Part shown: in pieces, positions 25,900 to 33,951 of the stretch
Layout of the letters: the number at the start of each line of letters is the position of its first letter
Position numbering within the stretch: the first letter of the stretch is position 1
Origin: WHSP01 sp040905505
GTDB taxonomy: Bacteria > Gemmatimonadota > Gemmatimonadetes > Longimicrobiales > Longimicrobiaceae
Assembly (NCBI GenBank): GCA_040905505.1
Contig: JBBDRL010000038.1
Span: 95,397 to 159,396, forward strand
Direction: 5' to 3'
Length of the DNA: 64,000 nucleotides
The notes under the pieces: model-generated
Seen by the model: the letters and a program-made list of their open reading frames with translations, nothing else
What the model was told of the DNA's origin: nothing
Database searches by the model: none
Program-made: the position numbers and the translations under genes

Positions 25900-27195
25900 G
25901 TGCCGAAGTTCGTCGTAGATGGTGGGCAGCCGTTGGGCGGCCGCATCCGACCCGCAGGAAACAAGAATGCCGCACTGCCGATGCTTGCGGCGACACTCCT
26001 CACGGACGAGCCCGTCGTTCTCGAAAACGTACCCGACATCCGCGACGTTCGGACGCTGGTGGACCTGATCCAGTCGCTCGGCGCGGAGGTCGAGTGGCCG
26101 GAGCGCAATGTGGTGCGCGTCCACGCCAAAGATCTCCGTCGTGGGCAGCTCGATGCGTCGGCGGCGGCCAAGATCCGGGCTTCCATCCTGCTTGCCGGCC
26201 CCATGCTCAGCCGGACGGGTGAGATGCAGCTCCCGCCGCCGGGGGGCGACATCATCGGCAGGCGGCGGATGGACACGCACTTTCTGGCGATGAAGGCTCT
26301 CGGGGCGGAGTTTGGGTATCGGCGCGAGACCTTCGGGCTCCACGCGGATCGGCGGCTGCGCGGGACCAGCGTCTTCCTCGACGAACCCAGCGTCACCGCG
26401 ACCGAGAACGCGCTGATGGCCTCCTCCCTCGCCGAGGGAACGACGGTGCTGCGCAACGCCGCCGCTGAGCCGCACGTACAGGACCTATGCAATATGCTGA
26501 TCGGAATGGGCTGTGAGATCTCGGGCATCGGCACCAATCGTCTCGAGGTCCAGGGAAAGGACCGGCTGAACGGTGGCCAATTCCGCATCAGCTCGGACCA
26601 TATCGAGGTCGGCTCGTTCATCGGGCTGGCGGCCGTCACCCGCAGCGAAATCGTCATCGAGGACGCGGCGCCGCACTTCCTCGATTCGACGATCATCGGT
26701 TTCGACCGGCTCGGTGTGCGGGTCGAGATTCGCGGTGAAGACGTCCATATCCCCGGCGACCAGGAGATGACGGTCAAGATGGATCTCGGGGACTACATCC
26801 CGAAGATCGACGACGGTCCCTGGCCTGCCTTCCCGGCGGACCTCACCTCCATCGCCCTCGTGACGGCCACTCAGTGCGACGGGACCATCCTGATCCACGA
26901 GAAGATGTTCGAGTCCCGGATGTTCTTCACCGACAAGCTGGTCAGCATGGGTGCCCGGATGGTGCTATGCGATCCCCACCGGGTCGTGGTCGTCGGGCCC
27001 TCGCGGCTATATGGCGGTGTGGTGGAAAGTCCGGACATCCGGGCGGGCATGGCGCTCCTCATCGCGGCTCTGGGGGCAGAGGGGCGGAGCGAGATCTACA
27101 ATATCGGCCAGATCGAGCGCGGCTACGAGCGCATCGACGAGCGGCTCCGTTCGCTCGGCGCCCACATAGACAGGGGCGATTCACGCGAGGGCTGA
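25900..27195 (+). CDS. murA: UDP-N-acetylglucosamine 1-carboxyvinyltransferase with Asp in place of catalytic Cys
   Basis: MurA transfers enolpyruvate to UDP-GlcNAc, the first committed step of peptidoglycan synthesis. The 431-residue protein has GGQPLGGRIRPAGNKNAALPMLAA at the start with the conserved Lys-Asn (K22-N23), and repeated EPT-family domains. The loop that normally reads GGCxIG reads GGDIIG, with D117 at 26248-26250. Cys-to-Asp is known from Mycobacterium and Chlamydia and gives fosfomycin resistance while keeping activity. The PAFPADLTS segment also lacks the usual Gln after Asp. Start GTG 25900 is supported by AGGAG at 25886-25890. The 238-base gap upstream shows no clear promoter. 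Confidence 0.92.
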   Translation: MPKFVVDGGQPLGGRIRPAGNKNAALPMLAATLLTDEPVVLENVPDIRDVRTLVDLIQSLGAEVEWPERNVVRVHAKDLRRGQLDASAAAKIRASILLAGPMLSRTGEMQLPPPGGDIIGRRRMDTHFLAMKALGAEFGYRRETFGLHADRRLRGTSVFLDEPSVTATENALMASSLAEGTTVLRNAAAEPHVQDLCNMLIGMGCEISGIGTNRLEVQGKDRLNGGQFRISSDHIEVGSFIGLAAVTRSEIVIEDAAPHFLDSTIIGFDRLGVRVEIRGEDVHIPGDQEMTVKMDLGDYIPKIDDGPWPAFPADLTSIALVTATQCDGTILIHEKMFESRMFFTDKLVSMGARMVLCDPHRVVVVGPSRLYGGVVESPDIRAGMALLIAALGAEGRSEIYNIGQIERGYERIDERLRSLGAHIDRGDSREG

Positions 27196-27229
27196 ACGCG
27201 AATGTCACGACCCATCCTCGAGAGGACGT

Positions 27230-27568
27230 ATGACGGACGAGCGGCGAAGCGGGATAGGAGACGGCATCAGGACCGGGATCGGCATCCTCACCGCCTTCAA
27301 GGAGGCGATCGAGGAGACGCTGGAAGAAGCCGTCGAACGCGGCGATCTGAGCCAGGAGCGCGCGCGAGCCGCAGTGAAGGACGCGGCGGAGCGACTCCAG
27401 ACATCGTTGGGCGACGCCCGCGGTCGGCTCGACCTCGTCTCGCGCGCGGAGTTCGACCAGGTCCGCGCCGAGCTGGCCGCCCTACGGAAGCAGCTCGAGG
27501 CACTCGAAGCTACCTCCAGCGCCGACGACACGGAAGGGAAGGGGAGTGACTCGATCCCCGTCGACTGA
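27230..27568 (+). CDS. Small coiled-coil protein, phasin-like with a UbiK-like C-terminal segment
   Basis: The 112-residue acidic protein has no membrane span. Residues 12-65 form an amphipathic helix resembling phasin or granule-associated proteins. Residues 68-92 (SRAEFDQVRAELAALRKQLEALE) match the coiled coil at the end of UbiK/YqiC-type membrane-fusogenic proteins. The function is unknown; a membrane- or granule-surface role is inference. GAGAGGA lies about 4 bases upstream. Its end overlaps the pgeF start by 23 bases, so it is coupled to pgeF and follows murA by 34 bases. Confidence 0.7.
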   Translation: MTDERRSGIGDGIRTGIGILTAFKEAIEETLEEAVERGDLSQERARAAVKDAAERLQTSLGDARGRLDLVSRAEFDQVRAELAALRKQLEALEATSSADDTEGKGSDSIPVD

Positions 27569-28340
27569 ATCCGGCGTGTTCCGGTTGGTCGCAGAGCCGC
27601 CACCAGTCGGTGAGGTCCCGCTGTGGGTGCAGCCCGAGTGGGAGAAACGGTTTCCCTGGCTCATCCAGGGCACCACTGGCGAAGGCGATCCGGCCGATCC
27701 GTTCGACCTCGGCGCCTATGGTGCGGTCCCGACCGGCGACCTCATGGGACGCTGGCGGTCGATGCTTCAGGCGACAGGAATGAGGACCGTCGTGCACGCG
27801 CGCCAGGTGCACGAGGCCGAGGTGGCGGAATGGATGGAACCGCTTCCGTCGGGACTGATTCACGTCGACAGCTTCGACGCCCACGTCACTGATCGTGAAG
27901 GTCTCCTCCTGGCCGTCTCGGTGGCCGACTGCGTACCCGTATTCCTCGTCTCCGAGACCTCTCGCATCATCGGTGTCGCGCACGCCGGGTGGCGGGGTGT
28001 GGCCGCCGGCATCGTCGAACGGCTCGTCCGCCGCATCGGCGCGGCCGAAGGAGTTCCTCGGCAGAGTCTCTGGCTCCACTGCGGCCCCGCCATCTGCGGC
28101 ATATGCTACGAAGTCGGCCCCGAGGTCCACGAATCGGTCAACCCGAACGCCGAGCCCCCTTCGAGACCGACCCCCATCGACATCCGGCGGTCCATCGCGG
28201 AGCGCGCCGCAGAGGTCGGCGTCGCCCCTCACCAGATCACCGTTTCGCGGCACTGTACGCGTTGTGGACCGGGCGGTTTCTTCTCCCATCGCGCGGGCTC
28301 CCCGAAGCGTCAGATGGGCGTTCTCGGCCGCCGGTCCTGA
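27546..28340 (+). CDS. pgeF: Peptidoglycan editing factor / multicopper-like laccase-domain protein (YfiH family)
   Basis: YfiH/PgeF proteins have been linked to purine nucleoside phosphorolysis and to removal of misincorporated amino acids from muropeptide precursors. The 264-residue protein shows the family core: ADCVPVFL, GVAHAGWRGVAAGI and GPAICGICYEVGPEV, giving the Cys and His metal site. Start is GTG 27546, preceded by AAGGGGA and overlapping the coiled-coil gene. The murA-(coiled coil)-pgeF order supports a cell-wall role. The next gene, rimP, has its own promoter. Confidence 0.88.
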   Translation: MTRSPSTESGVFRLVAEPPPVGEVPLWVQPEWEKRFPWLIQGTTGEGDPADPFDLGAYGAVPTGDLMGRWRSMLQATGMRTVVHARQVHEAEVAEWMEPLPSGLIHVDSFDAHVTDREGLLLAVSVADCVPVFLVSETSRIIGVAHAGWRGVAAGIVERLVRRIGAAEGVPRQSLWLHCGPAICGICYEVGPEVHESVNPNAEPPSRPTPIDIRRSIAERAAEVGVAPHQITVSRHCTRCGPGGFFSHRAGSPKRQMGVLGRRS

Positions 28341-28354
28341 CCCCCAGGCGCACC

Positions 28355-28383
28355 TTGCACCCGACCTACTGGCCGCGTATATT
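28355..28383 (+). promoter_or_regulatory. Predicted sigma-70 promoter of the rimP-nusA-infB operon
   Basis: TTGCAC (28355-28360) and TATATT (28378-28383) are exactly 17 bases apart, close to consensus, and lie 14 bases after the pgeF stop. Transcription would begin near 28390, leaving a leader of about 90 bases before rimP. Confidence 0.75.
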
Positions 28384-28389
28384 CAACGG

Positions 28390-28460
28390 CCACGGAGGTA
28401 TGCGGCATCTGCTCGGATGGCCGTCTTGTGAAGTGGGGATGTAGTCGCCCCACTTTTTTA
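28390..28460 (+). ncRNA. Structured rimP leader ending in an intrinsic terminator (attenuator or small RNA candidate)
   Basis: The leader holds one hairpin, ACGGCCA (28386-28392) with TGGCCGT (28418-28424), and then a textbook terminator: AGTGGGG (28432-28438), CCCCACT (28448-28454), and a T run to 28459. The terminator sits 22 bases before the rimP ATG, so operon transcription must pass it. A 14-codon frame, ATG 28400 to TAG 28442-28444, starts one base after GGAGG and ends in the terminator loop. That spacing is too short for normal initiation. In other bacteria NusA regulates its own operon, so attenuation by NusA is a reasonable hypothesis. Confidence 0.6.
28432..28459 (+). terminator. 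Intrinsic terminator just upstream of rimP
   Basis: A 7-bp perfect stem AGTGGGG/CCCCACT with a 9-base loop is followed by a T6 tract that includes the stem's last base. It stands between the operon promoter and its first gene, which suggests regulated read-through and not a simple transcript end. Confidence 0.88.
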
Positions 28461-28481
28461 TTTGCTGTTAATTCGACCGGT

Positions 28482-28982
28482 ATGGACGACCCGCTGTACG
28501 CGGAAATCGATGACCAGGTCGAGCGGCTCGGCTTCGAACTGGTGGACATCGAGCGGGTCGGTTCGCGGACGCGACCGATCCTGCGGCTCCGGATCGATCG
28601 CCCCGGTGCCGGCCCCGATACGGGCGATGGAGTGACGCTCGAGGATTGTACCCGCGTCAGCCGCGCGGTCGAGGCATTCCTGGACGGACGGCCGGACATG
28701 TCCGCACGCTACGTGCTCGAGGTGTCGTCGCCGGGTGTCGAACGTCCCCTGGTTCGCCGGCGAGACTTCGAGCGGTTCGCGGGACGGGAGATCGCGGTTC
28801 ATACCACGCGACCCCTCCATGCCGGCTCGAAGCGCGTGCAGGGCGAACTGATCGCTCTGGAGGGAGACCCGGAGGACGAGCGGGTTCTTCTGCGCACGGA
28901 GTCCGGCGAGGAGCTGCGAATCCCTCGTGATCAGACCAAGAAGATTCATCTGGTTTACCGCTGGGGCGGCAAGGGTCTATGA
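28482..28982 (+). CDS. rimP: Ribosome maturation factor RimP
   Basis: RimP assists assembly of the 30S subunit. The 166-residue protein shows the family pattern: VERLGFELVDIERVG at the start, LRLRIDRPG, GVTLEDCTRVSRAVEAFLD, and YVLEVSSPGVERPLVRRRDFERF-G, then a C-terminal SH3-like domain. ATG 28482 gives the conserved N-terminus; the in-frame codon at 28428 lies within the terminator leader and is unlikely. It heads the rimP-nusA-infB-rbfA-truB-ribF operon. Confidence 0.94.
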   Translation: MDDPLYAEIDDQVERLGFELVDIERVGSRTRPILRLRIDRPGAGPDTGDGVTLEDCTRVSRAVEAFLDGRPDMSARYVLEVSSPGVERPLVRRRDFERFAGREIAVHTTRPLHAGSKRVQGELIALEGDPEDERVLLRTESGEELRIPRDQTKKIHLVYRWGGKGL

Positions 28983-29022
28983 CCCGGTCCGCCCCGCTCA
29001 TTGGTGAGGAAGGGATGTACCG

Positions 29023-30354
29023 ATGAACAATGCCACCCAGGTGCTCGCCGCGTTCCGCGAGCTCGCGCTGAACAAGAACATCTCGCGAGAGGAGCTCCAC
29101 GATCTCATCAAGGATGGGATCCTGGCGGCGCTCGCGAAGCGTTACGGGCCCAACGTCGAGGCCGAGATCGAAATCAGCGAGGAGACTGGCCGGATCGACA
29201 TCACCGTCTTGAAGGAAGTCGTGGCGGAGGTGGAGGACCCATCACGCGAGATCTCACTCGAGGAGGCCCAGTGGGACGACCCGGACTTCGAGGTGGGCGA
29301 TGTCCTGGAGGTGCCGGTCGAATTCCAGGACTTCGGCCGCAACGCCGTCATGGCCGCGAAGCAGCGAATGCTTCAGCGAGTGCGCGAGGGCGAGCGACAG
29401 AAGATCATCGACGAGTACGCCGATCGCGTCGGCGAGCTGCTCTCGGGCGAGGTCCAGCAGGCGGACCGGGGTAAGCTGGTGGTGATGCTGAACCGTAGCC
29501 GGGAGGCGGACGCGATCATCCCCTGGAAGGAGCAGAACCCGCGCGAGCGGTTCCGCCAGGGCGAGGCGATCCGCGCCGTGCTCAAGAAGGTCGAGGACAG
29601 CCCGAAGGGGCCGCGCCTCATCCTGTCGCGGGCCGACCCGCTCTTCGTCGCCGCACTCTTCCGGCTCGAGGTCCCGGAGATCCAGCAGTCGATCGTCGAG
29701 ATCCGCGGGGTGGCGCGGGAGGTCGGCGGGCGCACCAAGCTGGCGGTCTCGTCGCGCGACGAATCCATCGATCCCGTCGGCGCCTGCGTCGGTCTCAAGG
29801 GCTCCAGGGTTCGCGCCATCGTCCAGGAGCTGGGCGGGGAACGCATCGACATCGTACCCTGGCATCCGGATCCGGAGGTCTTCGCCAAGCGGGCACTCGC
29901 TCCGGCGCGGGTCGCCAAGGTCATCTCCGACTTCGACCACCGCGTCATCACCGCTATCGTGGACGAAGATCAGCTCTCCCTGGCGATCGGACGCAACGGG
30001 CAGAACGTGCGCCTGGCCTCTCAGCTCATCGGCTGGGAAATCAACCTCTTCGGCTCGCGTGAGTGGCTCGAGCGCGGCGCCGACGAGGCGCTCTTCGGGG
30101 GAGGGACGGCCCCCAGCGGCGAGGAGTACGAATCCACCGACTTCCCGCTCAAGGCGCTGGGGCTCGCCCCTGCCACCCTGGCGGCGCTTGAAGCCGCCGG
30201 GTATACTACTTTCTTCGACGTCATCGACCTCGAACGCGAGGATCTGCTCCGCATCCCGGCCGTCGGACCGGATGAAGCCGATCACGTACTCGCGCTCATC
30301 GAGGAACTCACGGTCGAAGACGAGGCCGGCGAGGCTCCAACGACTTCGGAATGA
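29023..30354 (+). CDS. nusA: Transcription termination/antitermination factor NusA
   Basis: NusA binds RNA polymerase and controls pausing, intrinsic termination and antitermination. The 443-residue protein has the N-terminal polymerase-binding domain (1-125), an S1 domain (about 130-200, GELLSGEVQQADRGKLVV), two KH domains (about 205-345, including GACVGLKGSRVRAI and LAIGRNGQNVRLA) and a C-terminal helix-hairpin-helix region from about 370. It has one such HhH repeat, unlike the two acidic repeats of E. coli. GAGGAAGGG lies just upstream of the ATG. Confidence 0.96.
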   Translation: MNNATQVLAAFRELALNKNISREELHDLIKDGILAALAKRYGPNVEAEIEISEETGRIDITVLKEVVAEVEDPSREISLEEAQWDDPDFEVGDVLEVPVEFQDFGRNAVMAAKQRMLQRVREGERQKIIDEYADRVGELLSGEVQQADRGKLVVMLNRSREADAIIPWKEQNPRERFRQGEAIRAVLKKVEDSPKGPRLILSRADPLFVAALFRLEVPEIQQSIVEIRGVAREVGGRTKLAVSSRDESIDPVGACVGLKGSRVRAIVQELGGERIDIVPWHPDPEVFAKRALAPARVAKVISDFDHRVITAIVDEDQLSLAIGRNGQNVRLASQLIGWEINLFGSREWLERGADEALFGGGTAPSGEEYESTDFPLKALGLAPATLAALEAAGYTTFFDVIDLEREDLLRIPAVGPDEADHVLALIEELTVEDEAGEAPTTSE

Positions 30355-30387
30355 GCAACGGACAGCCAACCCTGAGAACTTCTAGGA

Positions 30388-30795
30388 TTGACTGCGGTAC
30401 CAGGGAACGACAGGGGTAACCGCCCACCACGGCACGCTCCCGCACGTGCGGTCCTCGATTTGGTCGGGCTGAGCACGCGAGCGGGAGCGCTCGTCTCAGG
30501 TACCAACGCGGTACGTTCTGCCGTTCGGGATGGCAGCGTGAAGCAGGTGATCCTCGCGGCCGACGCCGCAGACGGCCAGCGACGAAAGCTCATGCCGCTG
30601 CTCGACGCGCGGCGGATACCCTATCACATAGGTTTTTCCCGGGAGGAGTTGGGTGCCGCTTCGGGGCGTGCGCCCGTTTCTGCCATTGGCATGACAAATC
30701 CGCAGCTCGCCAGACGCGTGCGTGAGCTGCTACCGGACCCTGATGTTGCCGCCCGCCGTGGGCAGCAGGTGGAGTCAACGGATCCAGACGAATGA
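30388..30795 (+). CDS. L7Ae/L30e-like RNA-binding protein (YlxQ family)
   Basis: A small ribosomal-protein-like fold often encoded between nusA and infB, thought to bind kink-turn RNA. The 135-residue frame shows the family core VLDLVGLSTRAGALVSGTNAVRSAVRDGSVKQVILAAD and RRIPYHIGFSREELGAASGR. The start is uncertain: TTG 30388 has AGGA directly adjacent, which is too close, and no ATG or GTG lies between it and the conserved domain at residue 22. In many homologues a second short gene (YlxR) precedes it; none is seen here. Confidence 0.8.
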   Translation: MTAVPGNDRGNRPPRHAPARAVLDLVGLSTRAGALVSGTNAVRSAVRDGSVKQVILAADAADGQRRKLMPLLDARRIPYHIGFSREELGAASGRAPVSAIGMTNPQLARRVRELLPDPDVAARRGQQVESTDPDE

Positions 30796-30847
30796 GCGGC
30801 CGCTGAGCGCTCTTTCAACGTGGTTGTAATCGGAGGTAGTCTGACGG

Positions 30848-33577
30848 ATGCGTGTGTATGAAGTCGCGAAGGAGTTGAACGTCTCGTCCGAGGCGCTGGT
30901 GCACCTCCTTCGGGAGATGGACATCCCGGTCCGTAGTCACATGTCGCAGCTGGGCGAGGAGCACGTCGCCCGGGTGCGGACGGTCATGGAGCGGGAGCGA
31001 CGTCTCGGTCACGAATCGGCGGACAAGGCGATCGAGGCCGCCATCGGCGATGCCCAGACCGGCCCGCGCCGTCGTCGTCGTCGACGCGTCGAGCCGGAGG
31101 AAGACGAAACCACTTCACCCACGGCCGACGCTGCCGAGGCGATGGCCGCCGAGGAAGCCGAGGCAGCGGCCGAGCGTGGTGCCGAGCTCGTCACGGAAGG
31201 CGGAGCCGAGCCGACGGACGCGTCCGTCGTCGTAGAGGCTGGCGCGGAGCCGGAAGTCGAGGCCGAGGCGAAGCCACAGGCGGAAGTCGCGGAATCGGAG
31301 GCGAAGGAAGCCGCAGACGCTGACGAGCCGTCGGCCTCCGCTGCGCAAGCTCCGGCCCCGAGCCGACCGGCGCCCCCGCGACGAACCACGCCCCCACCGT
31401 CCGCACCGCCTCCGCGGCGCGAGGAGCGTCCGGCCGCGCGCAGCGAGCCGCCGCCCAAGCGCGAATCGCAGACGAAGCCGAGCTCCAGCGAATTCAAGCC
31501 GACGCCTGCCCGACGCGGGGCGCCCCCCCCGGCCAAGGGCGGCGGACCCGGCGTTCCGCCCGGGAAGGTGCGAGTCCAGGCCGAGGGGTTCACCCCCGAC
31601 GGTCGGAAACGTCGCAAGAAGGACAAGAAGAAGGGGAAGCGCGGTGTCGATCAGGACGCGGTCGACCAGATGTTCAAGAAGACCATGGCGGCCATGGAGG
31701 GTGGCAGCAGTGGGGGCGGTCGTCGCCGTCGTAAGGGTCGTAGCGCCGACCCGGCCGTCCAGGAACGTCGTGAGGAGGAGAAGGAGCGACAGCGTCAGGA
31801 GGAGGCGACGACCGTCCGGGTCAACGAATTCCTCACGATCGCCGAGCTGGCCGACCTGATCGACCATAACTCGACCGAGATCATCACGTCGGCCTTCAAG
31901 AACCTCGGCCTGATGGTGACGATCAATCAGCGGCTCGACTTCGACCAGATCGAGCTCCTGCTGGACGAGTTCGGCTTCCGCGCCGTTCGCGAGGAGGAGT
32001 ACGGCGGTGAGGTCGAGTACACCGTCGAGGAGGACAAGCCGGAAGACCTGGTCCCGAGACCGCCGGTGGTAACCGTCATGGGCCACGTCGACCATGGAAA
32101 GACGTCGCTACTGGACTACGTGCGCAAGGCGAACGTCATCGCCGGCGAGGCCGGTGGGATCACGCAGCACATCGGCGCCTACAACGTCGACATCGACGAT
32201 GATCGGTCCATCACCTTCTTGGACACGCCCGGCCATGCCGCCTTCACCGCGATGCGCGCGCGCGGAGCGGAGGTGACCGATCTGGTGATCCTGGTGGTCG
32301 CCGCCGACGATTCGGTAATGCCCCAGACGATCGAGGCGATCAGCCATGCGCGCAACGCGGGCGTTCCACTCGTCGTCGCGGTAAACAAGGTGGACCTTCC
32401 GGACGCGGACGCCAATCGGGTCAAGCAGGACCTGCTGCAGCACGGTGTGGTGCTCGAGGAATTCGGCGGGGACGTGCTCTCCGCCGATGTTTCGGCGAAG
32501 CAGGGGACCGGAGTGGACGAGCTGCTGGAGAAGATCCTCCTACAGGCGGAGATCCTCGAGCTCAAGGCCAACCCGGATCGTGAGGGCCACGGTGTCGTGA
32601 TCGAGTCCCAGCTGGACGTCGGCAAGGGCGCGGTCGCCACCGTCCTGGTTACCAACGGGACATTGCGGGTCGGCGACTCCTTCGTCTGCGGGCATTACGA
32701 CGGCCGCGTGCGGGCGATGCTCGACGAGCGGGGCAAGGCGGCCGATACGGCCGGGCCCGCCACGCCGGTTCAGATCCTCGGTTTCAGCGGCGTCCCACAG
32801 GCCGGTGACCAGCTGACCGCGCTGGACCCGGAACGCGCCGCGGAGATCGCCCACACTCGTCAGCGGCTCGACCGCGAGAAGCGGATGCGCATCAAGAGCC
32901 GCGGCGTCAAGCTGACCGACATCTCCAGGATGCTGGAGAAGGGCGAGGAGGCGCAGCTCAATCTCGTGATCAAGGGCGACGTCGACGGCTCTGTCCAGGC
33001 GCTCTCGGACGCCCTGGAGCAGCTCTCGACGGAGGAGGTCCGCGTGCAGGTGATCCACCGGGCGGTGGGCGCCATCAACGAGTCCGACGTCCTGCTGGCG
33101 TCGACCGCCGGGGCAATCGTGATCGGCTTCCACGTCCGACCGACCGGCGAGGCGCGCGCGACGGCCGCGCGCGAAGAGATCGACATCCGGCTCTACAACA
33201 TCATCTACGAGGCGGTCGCGGAAGTGCGGGCCGCGATGGAAGGGCTGCTCAGCCCGGAAGAGCGGGAAGTGCTCCTCGGGACGGCCGAGGTCCGGCAGAT
33301 CTTCAAGGTGCCGCGTGTTGGCACCGTCGCGGGCTGCATGGTCACCGACGGCGAGATCCAGCGGCGTGGGAAGGTCCGGGTGATCCGCGACGCGGTTCAG
33401 GTCTACGAAGGTGAGCTCGGGAGTCTCAAGCGCTTCAAGGACGATGTTCGCGAAGTCCGGGAAGGATTCGAGTGCGGCCTGAACGTCTCGAACTTCAATG
33501 ACGTGAAGGTCGGGGACGTCATCGAATGCTACCGGATCGAGGAAGTGGCGCGGACGCTGAGCGGCGTGACCGAGTAG
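30848..33577 (+). CDS. infB: Translation initiation factor IF-2
   Basis: IF-2 is the GTPase that brings fMet-tRNA to the 30S subunit and joins the subunits. The 909-residue protein has an N-terminal IF2_N helix (1-50), a long Ala/Glu then Pro/Arg/Lys-rich linker (60-310), a second IF2_N-like helix domain (about 315-380), the GTPase domain with G1 GHVDHGKTS near 412-420, DTPGH and NKVD, and C-terminal domains II to IV. GGAGG lies upstream of ATG 30848. The linker is low-complexity and probably disordered. Confidence 0.97.
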   Translation: MRVYEVAKELNVSSEALVHLLREMDIPVRSHMSQLGEEHVARVRTVMERERRLGHESADKAIEAAIGDAQTGPRRRRRRRVEPEEDETTSPTADAAEAMAAEEAEAAAERGAELVTEGGAEPTDASVVVEAGAEPEVEAEAKPQAEVAESEAKEAADADEPSASAAQAPAPSRPAPPRRTTPPPSAPPPRREERPAARSEPPPKRESQTKPSSSEFKPTPARRGAPPPAKGGGPGVPPGKVRVQAEGFTPDGRKRRKKDKKKGKRGVDQDAVDQMFKKTMAAMEGGSSGGGRRRRKGRSADPAVQERREEEKERQRQEEATTVRVNEFLTIAELADLIDHNSTEIITSAFKNLGLMVTINQRLDFDQIELLLDEFGFRAVREEEYGGEVEYTVEEDKPEDLVPRPPVVTVMGHVDHGKTSLLDYVRKANVIAGEAGGITQHIGAYNVDIDDDRSITFLDTPGHAAFTAMRARGAEVTDLVILVVAADDSVMPQTIEAISHARNAGVPLVVAVNKVDLPDADANRVKQDLLQHGVVLEEFGGDVLSADVSAKQGTGVDELLEKILLQAEILELKANPDREGHGVVIESQLDVGKGAVATVLVTNGTLRVGDSFVCGHYDGRVRAMLDERGKAADTAGPATPVQILGFSGVPQAGDQLTALDPERAAEIAHTRQRLDREKRMRIKSRGVKLTDISRMLEKGEEAQLNLVIKGDVDGSVQALSDALEQLSTEEVRVQVIHRAVGAINESDVLLASTAGAIVIGFHVRPTGEARATAAREEIDIRLYNIIYEAVAEVRAAMEGLLSPEEREVLLGTAEVRQIFKVPRVGTVAGCMVTDGEIQRRGKVRVIRDAVQVYEGELGSLKRFKDDVREVREGFECGLNVSNFNDVKVGDVIECYRIEEVARTLSGVTE

Positions 33578-33592
33578 CCGGCACGAGCTGCC

Positions 33593-33874
33593 ATGGTGAT
33601 CGGACTGGCCGTCTGGGAACTGCACCTCCCCGGCTGCAACTCGCTGAAGGACAAGCGTGCCGTCATCAAGAGCGTCAAGGATCGCCTCCACAAGCAGTAC
33701 AACGTGTCGGTGGCGGAAACGGCCCACCAGGACGTTCACAGACGAGCGGAGCTGTCGGCGTGCGTCGTTGCGGGTGAACGGGCCCACGCCAACTCGGTCC
33801 TGACCTCGCTGGATCGGTTCGTGGAGGGCGAGGCGCGCGTGAGGATCGTCGACTCGTATACGACGTATTACTGA
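33593..33874 (+). CDS. DUF503 family protein (YlxP-like)
   Basis: The 93-residue protein matches the DUF503 pattern: GLAVWELHLPGCNSLKDKRAVIKSVKDRLHKQYNVSVAE at the start and a final RIVDSYTTYY. Family members lie next to infB and rbfA in many bacteria and are presumed to help ribosome maturation; no reaction is known. It starts 15 bases after infB. A heptamer-type inverted element separates it from rbfA. Confidence 0.9.
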   Translation: MVIGLAVWELHLPGCNSLKDKRAVIKSVKDRLHKQYNVSVAETAHQDVHRRAELSACVVAGERAHANSVLTSLDRFVEGEARVRIVDSYTTYY

Positions 33875-33875
33875 A

Positions 33876-33947
33876 GCGATCGGCTGTCAGCTATCGGCTA
33901 TCAGCGGTGCCGAAACATTGATAGCCGATCGCTGATATCCGATAGCC
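33876..33947 (+). repeat. Inverted CTATCGG-type heptamer element between DUF503 gene and rbfA
   Basis: The left arm (33876-33906) contains 7-base units CTGTCAG, CTATCGG, CTATCAG. The right arm (33918-33947) contains the inverted type (ATAGCCG, ATCGCTG, ATATCCG, ATAGCC). The loop is only about 11 bases. The element begins one base after the DUF503 stop and ends 4 bases before the rbfA ATG, so it occupies the whole gap and the place of a ribosome site. The units are the same as in the element at 52409. Confidence 0.85.
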
Positions 33948-33951
33948 TTTC

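Noticed and set aside
28400..28444. A 14-codon leader peptide gene upstream of rimP
   Set aside because: GGAGG is only one base from its ATG, too close for normal initiation, and it has no run of regulatory codons. It is kept only as a possibility within the leader finding.
31115..32095. A 326-codon - strand frame in infB
   Set aside because: Lies over the low-complexity linker of IF-2 and is Arg/Gly/Leu-rich; no family features.
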